From: Globodera rostochiensis
Taxonomy: Eukaryota > Nematoda > Chromadorea > Rhabditida > Heteroderidae
Length of the DNA stretch: 64,000 nucleotides
Assembly: GCA_018350325.1 (NCBI GenBank)
Contig: JAEVLN010000016.1
Span: forward strand, 1,224,693-1,288,692
Direction of reading: 5' to 3'
Shown here: piece by piece, positions 21,490-32,300 of the stretch
Position numbering within the stretch: position 1 is the first letter of the stretch
Layout of the letters: each line of letters begins with the position of its first letter
The notes under the pieces: model-generated
Database searches by the model: none
What the model saw: the letters and a program-made list of their open reading frames with translations, nothing else
Told to the model about the DNA's origin: nothing
Program-made: the position numbers and the translations under genes

Positions 21490-24096
21490 ATGCCAATTCC
21501 AACCGAGTCAACAGATGTGATGAACATAACAGCTGATCCGGGTAAGAAAATTGATTTAATAATAATATTTATTTAAATCCGTATTAATAATATCCATTTT
21601 TTCAGAATGTTGGCCTCTAAATTTGGCCAATTTAGACCCGCCCGCAGAATTGCGACTTTTACGTGCCCGAATTGATCAATTGGAACGCCAACAAACGACC
21701 AATTCGTCAACTTCAATCGCCAGTTTCAATTTGCTCACGTCCAGGGTGACGTTTATTACTTGATTTAGCAGTTTTTCCTACTTTTTTGTTGTTGCAAACA
21801 CTGCGTTTTTGGGGTTTGACAATAAACAAAAATATAATCGAAGCCTCCATGAAGCGCCCCATGTTGGGCTTTCCTGGTAATAGTCGGCGTTGTTCGAATT
21901 CGTGTACGGGATTCGAAATTGGTCTAAAAAAAGAAGGCCGTATTTGGATTCCTCGACTCCAAAAGCCGACCCGTGTCCCTAGCCCTAATTCAAAATCAAC
22001 CCATTTTTTAGCGGTACCGTGAAAAACTCATGAAAACGGAACGGGAATTAAAGGACACGAAAGCATTGGTCGGCAAAACGCTTGAACAGATGGAGGAATG
22101 TAAACAAATTGCGAAACTCGAGCTCAATGAATTAGGAAACAGTACGAAAAAAGAGTTCGAAAAGGTGGGAAATATGGACAAATATTTTAAGTTATTTGTA
22201 GGGTTGGACAAGACCGGATATTATCCGGGTCCCCCGGATAGCGGTTCCACCGGTTCCTTGACACCCGGATACCGGATAGTAATTTACAGCCGGATATCCG
22301 TCCGGATACCGGATAATTTTCAATTTTTTAAAATAATAATTAAAATTTTATAAAAAATCAAATTTCACGCAATTTTTGCCAGAAAGTAAATAAACGAATA
22401 AAATCAAATTCAATCAAGTTGGATAGTTAATTCCATTTGTCAATAACTTTTCTTCATCTGAATCAGGCTACGGTCAAAGCGTGCCCAGAATAAAATTATT
22501 TTTTAAAAACGGAAATATTTTTTAAAGGTTGTCTTTTTTTCAGCAGCCTTCTAAGTCTATTTAAGCTTTTGGGGGGGGGGGGGGGGGGAGTCGGCGGTGC
22601 GATAGGCGCCGCCGAGAAAATTTTGCATTTTTGATTCAATTTGTTAAGCGATTTGCAACCAAAATTTTAAAAATATGGGCAATTTTTTGGAGCTTTTTAA
22701 GCATGGGCGGGGTCGGCGGTTTCATTTTAACAAACTCGAAATTAGCGCAAGTAAATTTTTAAAGAAAATTTTAGCAATTTTTGTTGAGAGCCAATTGTTT
22801 TGTGAAATTGTTAATTAATTATAAAAAATACAGAAGCCCTTTTATCTCTATTTAATTTTAATAGGAAATGGCAAATTGTCTCGCAAAAATTCAAAAATTT
22901 TACTAGCGCTAACACCATCAAAAAAAAATCTCTCCGAAAAAATACCACCATTAGGGGTGCTTAACCCGCCCGGATCCAACCCCGGATACCGGGTATCCCG
23001 GATCCTGGACACCCGGATCCCGGTCCCGGATAATTTGCCCAAAACACCCGGATACCGGTCCCGGTTCCGGATACCCGTTCTTGTCCAACCCTAGTTATTT
23101 GTATAAATAGGTTTTTTGGACGGGACTGGGATTTTTGGAAAAACCGGGATCGGCAACAAGAGTCAAAAAAAAGGACAAAATATTTTAGTCCCAAAATTAA
23201 AGGCAATGAATCAGCTGAAGGGCGAACTGTTTGCAAAGATGGAGGAGTATCAGAAACAACTGCAACAGAACATTGACGCGTTGACTGAAGCACAAAAGGG
23301 AAATGGTTAGGCAATTGTTTTGTTAATGCTTAAAAAATTGTCTTATTTTAAACCAAAAAATCTTTTTACTAGGCCTAATGCCACAACAGAATCGATGGGA
23401 CCCCACGGCGTGTCACGAGAACCTGATGCTCTTTGAGCCCGATCGATTGATTGTCCAATGTACTGGAAAGAATTGTGGTAAATATTGGGGTAAATATTAC
23501 TCTGTGTTCGCTAAGCGGCCATTGTCGAATAAGAATTTTGGCAATTACTACTACGAAGTGACCATCTTGGAGAAAGAATGGTAATTTATAAATATTCCTT
23601 AAAACAATTGTTGTACTTTGAAACATTTACTATATTTAGCGATGTTTACATTGGACTGGCGACCAAACAAATGCCATTGGGAGTTTGGGTTGGATGGAGC
23701 GAAGGCACTTATGCATACGCAAGCAATGGCACTTTTTGGGGTCACGATGTTGAGGGATGCTCATACACCAACCATGGACGTCCGTCCATTTTCAGAGGAG
23801 TTCCTCACTTTGGTGTCGGTGACGTCATCGGCTGCGGCGTGGATTTGGCAACTCGCCAAATCATCTACACAAAGAACGGACGGCGTTTGAGTGAGAAATA
23901 AAAAAATAATAAAATTAAAAGGAAATTTCATTTTTAAAATACACTAAATTAATAAATTTATTTTGCTTTATTTTTTGTTTTTGCAGGAACTATCGACTTG
24001 TTTGTCGTTTCTGCCGCCGAATTGTTCCCATGCGTTTCGTTGTATTTTGGCAAAATTGAAGCAATCTTTGGACCAAACTTTGAATTCAAATTCTGA
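21490..24096 (+). CDS. Coiled-coil SPRY (B30.2) domain protein, 338 aa
   Basis: Exons 21490-21541, 21606-21745, 22012-22164, 23203-23305, 23373-23580, 23640-23890 and 23987-24096 total 1,017 nt, all in phase. The protein starts [20 protein letters not shown]. It has a charged helical region at about 30-150 ([53 protein letters not shown]), likely coiled coil. A SPRY domain follows from about residue 160 to the end ([75 protein letters not shown]). There is no signal peptide, so this is an intracellular RanBPM-like SPRY protein, not a secreted SPRYSEC effector, though the domain is of that family. Intron 3 hosts a hAT element. The exon 4 acceptor (attaaag) is the least certain site. Confidence 0.82.
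22199..23093. mobile_element. hAT-type element in SPRY gene intron, 895 bp
   Basis: The termini TAGGGTTGGACAAG ... CTTGTCCAACCCTA are inverted, and the perfect 8-bp duplication GTTATTTG flanks it (22191-22198, 23094-23101). Subterminal CCGGATACCGG-type palindromes are dense at both ends. A G-run and the CGGCGGTGCGATAGGCGCCG module lie near 22570-22617. A second copy of the family is at 48164-48847. There is no transposase. Confidence 0.9.
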
Positions 24097-24974
24097 TGTT
24101 TGAGGAAGAAGCCCCCGGACAGTGAAAACGATTCTTTAAATTTATTTTTTCTTTTGAAAAATACGGTCAATGGATTTTGGCAGTTAGTATACAATTCGTT
24201 TTGTTTTGAAATTTCTCTGATTTGATTTTTGTTGTCTTTTTGCAAATCTGGGCTCGATAAAAAATTGATTATCCGACGATTCTCAAATTTTTTCCGCCAC
24301 CACCTGACGCCTCATGCCCCGCGTACTCTCCACTGGTCGACGTGTTGTAGTCTACACTTCTTTTTTAAGTGAATTTCTGTATTATATTTTTTGACGACAG
24401 CGGATCTTAGACAGCAGAGTTTTTAGAGAACTCAAATCAAAAACTTCTCGAACAAATTCAAAAAATTGCTATGCTAGAAATGTAATAAAAAAGAAACAAT
24501 TTTGCTTCATGCATTATTTAAATTATCATTTATAAAATTTTGGTTGCAATATGTCGATATAAGGCCGTAACAAGATGCCATAAAAGGCAAGGATGCGTAA
24601 TTCCGGCAAATTTGAAATCTTAGAAATTTAACTTTTCAAATTTTCTGTCACTTTTAATAGCCCTGGTTGGAGGTAGAGTCCGGACCAAATATAAATATTT
24701 GGAATTTTGTACAAATAGTAAACCAAAAACGGGGCAAAACCGGATTCTCGCGTTTCAAGTAAAAAAGAGCAATAATTGACCAAATTTTTGACAAGATTTG
24801 CAGAAAATTGGTGTCGATAAGAGATGTAAGTCCATTGGATTTGTTTTTCTCAAAATAAATGAAAAAAAAATTCGAAAATAAATTAAATTTTATAAAATGT
24901 TTTGATCGACAAAGAACAAATAAATGATAAAACCAACAGCAAAAGCATAAGTCCCCTTCCTTCGTTTTCACTAT
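24097..24974. other. Gene-free stretch between SPRY genes
   Basis: 24097-24400 is 3' flank. 24655-24760 carries a repeat beginning TAGAGTCCGGACCAAA with 'ttttgtacaaatagtaaacc', related to sequences at 38246 and 47270-48140. Nothing else is recognised. Confidence 0.4.
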
Positions 24975-27236
24975 TTAAATGCCATTGGCAATGTTAAATT
25001 TGAAATTCGGGCCAAAATTCGCTTCAATTTTGTCGCCAGCGCAATACAACGTAACGCACGGAAACAAATCGGCACCAAAATCGACATACAAACCGGTAGA
25101 TTCTGTAAAAATAACATAAGTAAATACTTAAGCAAAAATTTAAAATTGAAAATAAATTTTTTAAATATTTTTTATTTGTTTTTTCTTTCTCACCTAAACG
25201 CCGTCCATTTTTCGTGTAAATGATTTGGCGAGTTGCCAAATCGACGCCGCATCCGACGACGTCACCAACGCCAAAGGAAGGTCCATTGCCCTCGACTGCG
25301 TGGCCCCGAAAATAGCCATTGCTTTGGTATGCGCAAGAGCCTTCGTCAATTCCAACCCAACGATTCAATGGCATTTGTTTGGTCGCAAGTCCAATGAAAA
25401 CAAAGCTAAATATAATGTTTTTAAAAGGAAAATGCTTCTAAAACACTTTGAAGCTCAACAAATTTTTTTTTAACTTACTATTCTTGCTCCAAAATGGTCA
25501 CTTCGTAGTAAAAAATGCCGTCTTTTGGAATTGGCCGTTCAGCGAGGACAGAGCGAAATTCTGAAAAGAAGGGAATTCAAAAATGTTGTCAAAATAATAT
25601 TTACCATAATTAATTCCATTATGTTGGGCAATCAATCGTTTGGGCCCAATGAGCGTGAGGTCCTCGTGATGTGCAGCCCATCGATTTCTAGTAATTAGCC
25701 CTAAGGAAATATAATTGTATTTTCAAATTATTAAATATCATTTCCCTTGTGCCGGTCATTGCATAAAAAGTGGCACTTTTTTATTGTTCGAATTTCGGAG
25801 TTTAAAAATCCGAGCTCGGATTCGGGTTCCCCGCATATTTTTACCCAACACATGTTTTCTGTGTTTATAAAATGTTTTCCCATAGGGACCCCAATTTCCA
25901 AGGATTGCCCTCTCTTTAGCCTACCCGATTTGGTCCCGGCACGTCCATTAGTTGGAAATTGCAGCTGGTAAGGCTCGGGCCTTATGCGGTCCGGACGAGA
26001 ATAGTGCAGAAAAACGCTGATAATCTCGTCTCGTGTCAACACTCCGGACAGAACTGTCAAAAGCATATTTTAAATACAAAAGTGAAATGATCCCCAAAAA
26101 GGTATCCAACCAATATTCTCAGAAAAGTCCTCTTGTGAAATGAGGGGAAAACGAATTTTGAAAAGTGCCGGGCCGAGCATTGCGCGTCTATTCGCCGCGG
26201 AAGGCTCTTTCCCATTCTGACGGCATTTTTCGTCCGCCCAGCGAAGTGCCTAATTATTTTAAAGAATTAAAAGAAATTAAAATAATTTTAATTTGTTTTT
26301 TATAAATTTACGGCATTCCAAATTGCAATTTCTTCGCTGATCATCAACCCGTCACGGCCCATAATCTCACACAATAATTGCTGATCAATTTGCAAAAACT
26401 CTTCCGAGAGGATCAAAGCGGCCGCATTCTGGTCGATGTAAGCCAAACAGCGGCGAGCAAAGTCCCGAAATAATAAAATAATTAATTATGGTTGTTTAAA
26501 AAAAACAATAACATTATTTAAATCAGTTACAATTCCCCCCCCCCCCCCCCCCTCCCCACCTCTTCTCCAAGAAAGCGAGTCTGGCCAAACGCGAAAAAAA
26601 CATTGTTCAGTTCCGGTATGGGAAAGTTCAAACATGCTTTGACAAGTTCAGGAAGGTCATATTTTTTAGCTTAAATTAAAAATTTAAACAAAAATTTAAA
26701 AATGCATAAAAGTTTTATTACCCGCATAAAGCACAGCGATTGCATTGTCCCCGTTCAGCCCGCTCACATCGTCCACATAAATAAAGCTGAGCATCGCCTT
26801 GAACGCCCCCACCTCCACGTCCAGCACCTCCACGGGTTTAATCTCTTCCGAAGGGTCTAAAAAATTCGTTATTAAAAAATTCTTTAATTATTTTTTCGGC
26901 TTACCGTTATTTCGGGCATCAAAAGGAAACATCGCCTCAAAAACGTCGGAGGCTGCCATCAGAATCGTTTTGTGCGCTGGCAAAAGCTTAAAAAAATTGA
27001 ATAATTAATTAAACTAATTGAAATATCATTAATTAAAGTAATTGAAATAAATATCATTAATTAAACTAATGAAATATAATTAATTAAAGTAATTAAATAT
27101 TAAAGTAAATGTTTCACTATTTTTCAGAACTCGCCTCCTTTTCGTCTCCTCCCCCCACCAAAAATTGAACGTCCGCCCCATTGCCCGTGTCCAGCAAATG
27201 CTTCATACGGCCGACGACAGAATTTGGTTTTGGCAT
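24975..27236 (-). CDS. BTB-BACK-SPRY fusion protein, 455 aa
   Basis: Eleven exons: 27236-27135, 26986-26905, 26856-26722, 26669-26560, 26464-26312, 26249-26111, 26053-25925, 25700-25605, 25560-25479, 25405-25194 and 25102-24975 (1,368 nt, in phase throughout). Residues 1-143 are a BTB/POZ domain ([72 protein letters not shown]). Residues 144-283 are a BACK domain ([56 protein letters not shown]). Residues 284-455 are SPRY ([72 protein letters not shown]). BTB-BACK proteins usually act as CUL3 adaptors, and SPRY would bind the substrate; this is family inference. Oddities: intron 1 uses a GC donor, the exon 5 acceptor reads TTTCGG, and the BACK-SPRY junction relies on the donor GTAGGC. Two separate genes remain possible. 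Confidence 0.7.
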
Positions 27237-28870
27237 TTCATAAAATTATATTTTTAAAAGCGTCTGGAAGAAAAATAAAAATTAATCTTTTGCTCGCAGA
27301 AATGCAATAAAAATTGATAATGTCCTTGCAAGCCTTAAAGATTTAATTTTCTTGACTAATATTAAAAATCGGATTTTGCCCAAGAAAAAAAAGTTCTAAC
27401 TAAAAGTCGGAACAAACATTGTCAGGTATTTGAAGGACAAATAATCGTATTCATCAACAATTATATTGATTTAAAAGTAATAAAAAAAAGGGTCGACGGC
27501 GAAAAAGAACGAATGAAAATGAACAAAAGAAGGGAAAGTTATTTGTGGGTTGACAACGGCATCATTTTATGCACGGCATTTGCGCGTTGTCTAATCAAAA
27601 TCAATAAATATCGATGATGAGAGAAGGAAAGGAAATGGGAGCTCAGATAATGTAAATGAACAATTTTTCTTACATTTTTCTGATTTTTTTTGAAAAATTT
27701 TTGGACATATTTACAAATTTTTGGAATTTGGAACCGGAACCGTTGGAACCGGTTCCGGAACCGGTTCCCGGAACCGCGAAAATCCGGAACCGGTTTGGAA
27801 CCGGAACCGCGGAACCGTGAAAATTCGGAACCGCTTCGGAACCGGAACCGCGGAACCGCCAAAATCCGGAACCGGTTTGGAACCGGAACCGTGGAACCGT
27901 TAGAAAAAATGGAACCGGGAAAACACTGCCTACGACTCGTTACCTTTTTATCGAATCGTTACCTTTAACAAAAATGACCCAAAATGACAACAAACGTCAA
28001 AAATTACGAAAATCCAAGTTCACTCAAAAAATTTTCTCCACAAAAAATTTAGGGTGTTACCCAACATCGGAGCCATATTATCCTTAAATTTTTGGAAATT
28101 TTATGAAACTTGTTATGAAAAGTGAACAAAAATGCTGGAAAATAGTAAATGGATCAAGTCTATTTGGAAATAAGTACGAATCGGACCCCTGAGCAAAACG
28201 CTTAATAAGAGCTATTCGGCTAAAGACTCGGGAACCCTGTCGGCGCGCACTTAAAATGTCCTTAAAAAAGCAGGAAATTTACAAAAAAATTTGTTTTTTT
28301 TTGAATTTAGAAAATTCCGCAATTCGGTCTTCGCGCCTTTATTTATTGATTTCACAAATCTGGCAAAAAGTTTCCTTTTCTCTGTCTCATCAGCCAGGCA
28401 AGCGATTGGGTAGACGGTGCCGATAGGCGCCGCCGAGAAAATGCTCCAAAAATTAATTTGCGATGTTATTTCTCTCTTTTTTCCTACGCTAAGAAAAAAT
28501 CTATTCATAAATACACTTAAAAATTTAAAAAAATGAAGCCTACAACACCGCCGATTCCCAGGACGTCTCCGTTCTAAGTACTAAGGTGGCAATAGGTGGT
28601 TTTGTAGGTGATGGCGATGTCGATAGGCGTGGCCGAGAAGAAAAAATGATAATTTTACGATTCTTATTAAGAAAATTCTCCAATTTCGATAACTAAAACG
28701 GTCTAAATTACCGCTCTTGTCCGATCTCTAGTCTTAATATTCAAAAGTAAATTATTATGAGTTTATTTTAATGACGATATTATTTGAAATTGGCAATGCT
28801 GGACACACGCCAGAGTGCTTGACCGTAATGAAAAACATCATATTAACAATCTTGCAAAAGCATTAATAAG
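27237..28870. repeat. Gene-free DNA with GGAACCGG repeats
   Basis: 27237-27680 is AT-rich upstream DNA of the minus-strand gene. 27728-27915 is a degenerate tandem repeat of GGAACCGGAACCG/CCGGTTCC that is open in several frames but looks like an element core, not a gene. 28230-28440 has an inverted AT block, a piece of the GATCGATG dispersed repeat and the module GACGGTGCCGATAGGCGCCG. 28508-28590 repeats 17380-17470. Confidence 0.5.
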
Positions 28871-28872
28871 AA

Positions 28873-29071
28873 GATGATGCGATTGATCCTGATACTGTTT
28901 CCTTCCATTTTAAGTCCAACCCGTTTGTTGTGCATGACAATGGCACCACCGCCGAACTGGAGGACCAGCCAAAAGGCTACGCACAAAAATGGCATTTTCA
29001 TTGGCATCGTTTATTTAAAATGATGCATTTACAAAAAAAGTTAGTTTTTAAGCCACAAAACTCGAATAAAA
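28873..29071 (+). other. Weak open frame, possible exon
   Basis: The plus strand reads EDDAIDPDTVSFHFKSNPFV then HDNGTTAELEDQPKGYAQ and KWHFHWHRLFK, without an in-frame start and with no recognised domain. On the opposite strand the same DNA reads MPMKMPFLCVAFWLVLQFGG, which looks like a signal peptide. The two readings exclude each other as coding sequence, and neither has supporting neighbours. 29080-29390 appears to be the promoter region of the astacin gene. Confidence 0.25.
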
Positions 29072-29398
29072 TTTGATCAATTACTCTGTTCCTATCCATT
29101 TAAACCGTTTAATGTTAATACATAAAAACAAAAATAATTTATTCAGCAATGATTTTTTGCTCTGAAAAAAATTTCCATTTTCGTTCCATTCGATGTGTGA
29201 AAATGGTGACATCGGCGGATTGTCACTGGACAGCCATTAGCCAGCAGAGACGACCAAACGGCCGATGCTAATGACTCATTTCTGATGGCTTTTTAAGCAC
29301 TTTCACTTTCCATTCCATCACACAAATCATTAGCACAACAAAATAATTCTATTTGATTAAATTTCAGCTACAAAGCCTCGAAAGTACCGTATACCAAA

Positions 29399-32300
29399 AT
29401 GAATTTTCTGCCTTTTTGGATTTTGTTGATTGCCCTGAAGGCATTTGGAGTTCATGGAAGGTAATTGACTGATTAGGCTTAATTATTTGAAGCAGTTTCG
29501 TTGCTTTAGTGATCCCCCTGACGAATGGAATAAGTGCCAAAAGAACGGAAACGGAACAATTCGCCTTGAAAAGACGTGCAAAAAGTATTATTAATTTTTA
29601 ATTAATTTTCTATTAAAATGTTTTTTTCAGCCATTTGATTTGCTACAAGAGCAAAATGGCCAAAGATTTTGGAAACTGGAAATTTGGTGGACGATTTCGA
29701 GTGAACAACCCAAACAAAGGACTTGCCGACAAATGTGCCGGGAATGACGGGACCAAAGGATGGCACGCCTTGCAGGTCACGGAAGAAGGCAACGGAACTG
29801 CGACTTTGACGTCATCATTCGGGTTGAGTGAATTTGTATTTTAATTAAAAAACATTTAATTTTAGCAATTTGAATGAAAATTTGGGCTATTCCTCGGTCT
29901 CAAATGGACTCAAGCATCTGCTGGACATCAACATTACCAAAGGTTCTTTGAAATCACAAATATAATTTATTTTCAATTAAGCTTTGTCACCGATTGGCCA
30001 ATCTGTCGGAGAGGAGTTTCTGAAGGCGCTCCGTTTGGGTGCTTTTATGAAAGACTACGATGGCATGGCACTTCAAATTGCCGCAATGGAAATTCTTCGA
30101 ACCGTTGGGGAAAAGGATGGGAAATTGTGCAAAAAAACGGTGAAAATCATTTTTCCCAATCACCGGATGAAATATTCAAATGATTTTAAATAATTAAAAA
30201 TACTTATTTATTAATTCATCAACTTAATACCATTATTATTTTAAGTGTGTTGCTAAATGGGAACACCCAACGGAAAAACCAATAGCCACTTCAACTGAGA
30301 AAACTTCAACAAAAGTCATTTCAACAACGGTGACTTGTGTTAAAATAACAAATAAATTCCCAATTTGGAAACTTTGACGTAGGGTTGGAGCCGGGGGGGA
30401 GGGGATCCCCGGGCAAACCGGGGATCCCCAGTTCGGCACGAACAAATCGGAGGACGGGGATAAGAATGGCCGGTGACCCCGCGTTTCCCCGCCCCCAGCT
30501 CCAACCCTAACATTGACGAGAATTTTAATACATTTTAAAATTTCAATCAATATTTTAACGCCCGAATATTAAGCCCAATCCTCTGGCGTCAATGAAAAAG
30601 AATGTGGACCATTTTGGCATCAATTGCACGCAAATTGACTTTGCCAATGACATTGCTCAATTTATGCTTAGCATTTCCGTGACATCTCTTTACGATCTTG
30701 CATGCGCTAACTTCCAAAAAGAATACGACCCGAAAAATTATTCGGAAGAAGTGGCAAAGCAGGACCAAGTCGATGCTTGCGCCCAAGTGCCAACGGCATC
30801 GTTCTGCAACGAGTGAGTCTCACAAAATTGGGAATAAAATTAAGCAATATGCCAATTTAGGACTCTGGCACTGTACGCGTGCTACCAAACTGAAAGCAAA
30901 ATGAGCGCCGTCAACATGGAAATTGCTCAAATTTGCCAAAACCACCTTGGCATTTCAATGGTTGCTGGTTTTCGGACCCGGATTTGCGTGCATCGTGAAG
31001 CAGAAAAAGAACTGATCGTTGTCGAGTCCATTTTGGACTTTTCATTCTCCGATCAAAGGTAATATTGAGAAAACAAAAAATAATTTTATTAAATATTTAC
31101 TGACTAATTATGTTAATTGCTTTAAGCTACAACATAAAGCGAAATTTTTCATTTAAAATCGGAGAAATTACAAATGCGATGGAATATATGGAATATGCTC
31201 CTATTTTTTTCATCCAATTTGGCAATAAACACCAGAAAAGTGTAGTCCGAGAGGAGGCTAATGGCAAAGCGATTTCGGATGATTTGGATAAAGAAGTAAA
31301 CGATTTGATCATTTTTGATTTACCCTCAACTTTAGAAGGCAACCATTGGGGCGGTTCTAAGTTCAATTGTTCGTCAACAAATTAATGGAAATTGGGCAAA
31401 ATCGCTGCATTTCATTCCACCATCGGATCGATATATGCCAATTCACTTCCAAATTCAAAAGCCAAAATTCATGCAATTGATCACACGTCAAACGGATTAT
31501 CTGCCCTATAAAAATAACCCAAAAATTGTTAGCAAAATTATTTGTTTGTAAACAAAATATTTTTTAGAGACACCCATCGCCTTGTGATGTGTTGGGAGAT
31601 GATTGTGAACTGGTCAAAGAGATTGAAAGGAAAATTGCGGACCTTTTGGAATGTTGTTCACCTACAAATCCAGGTGGACCGTGCATCTGTACGCTTCCAA
31701 CTCCCGACCCGGTATATTTAAAGTCATTTATGTTAATTTTAAATGATATTTTATTCAGAAAGAATTCACGGTGTTTCCTCCATCCGCCATCATTAAGCCC
31801 GTGAACACTCAAAATAGAAAGCCGGACAAAGTCTTGCACACCAAAGAACAGGCACAGCAAATATATGAAGGTTATATGGAAAGTGAGTTTTTAAATATTC
31901 AATACTTAAATAATGAATAAATATTTTTAAATAACAAAATTAATCACTATTTACGATATAAATTGAAAATAATTTGAATACTTTGATCAAAGAATGTGCA
32001 AATTGTACGCCATTTCTGAAAAAGGAAAGTCATCGAGCGAAGAGACAGGCACTTCCAGACTTTAACAAATGGACAACATTTCCAATTGTGATTAAATTCA
32101 GCGAGACATGTTAGAGTATTCGAATTTGTTGTTAATTATTTATTCTACAACTTACAGTGGGAATAAACCCTGTTGCATGGAAAGACGCCATCGATAAAGG
32201 AACAAGATTTATTGCGTTTGTATAATTCTATTTGCACAAATTAATTTTTTAATTCAGAAAGGACACGTGCATTAATTTTACCACTGATCTGAGCCATGCA

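Noticed and set aside
21490..24096. Secreted SPRYSEC effector
   Set aside because: The SPRY domain is of the right family, but the N-terminus ([20 protein letters not shown]) is not a signal peptide, so a cytoplasmic or nuclear protein is more likely.
27690..27968. Open frame rich in Arg-Asn-Arg repeats
   Set aside because: The frame is created by GGAACCGGAACCG repeats that resemble the core of a decayed element.
29399..31385. Separate 447-aa secreted protein ending at TAA 31383-31385
   Set aside because: It is possible, but a 40-nt intron (31296-31335) with a good acceptor gives a continuous frame into the astacin exons, and the DNA after 31385 stays open in that frame; kept as the alternative model.
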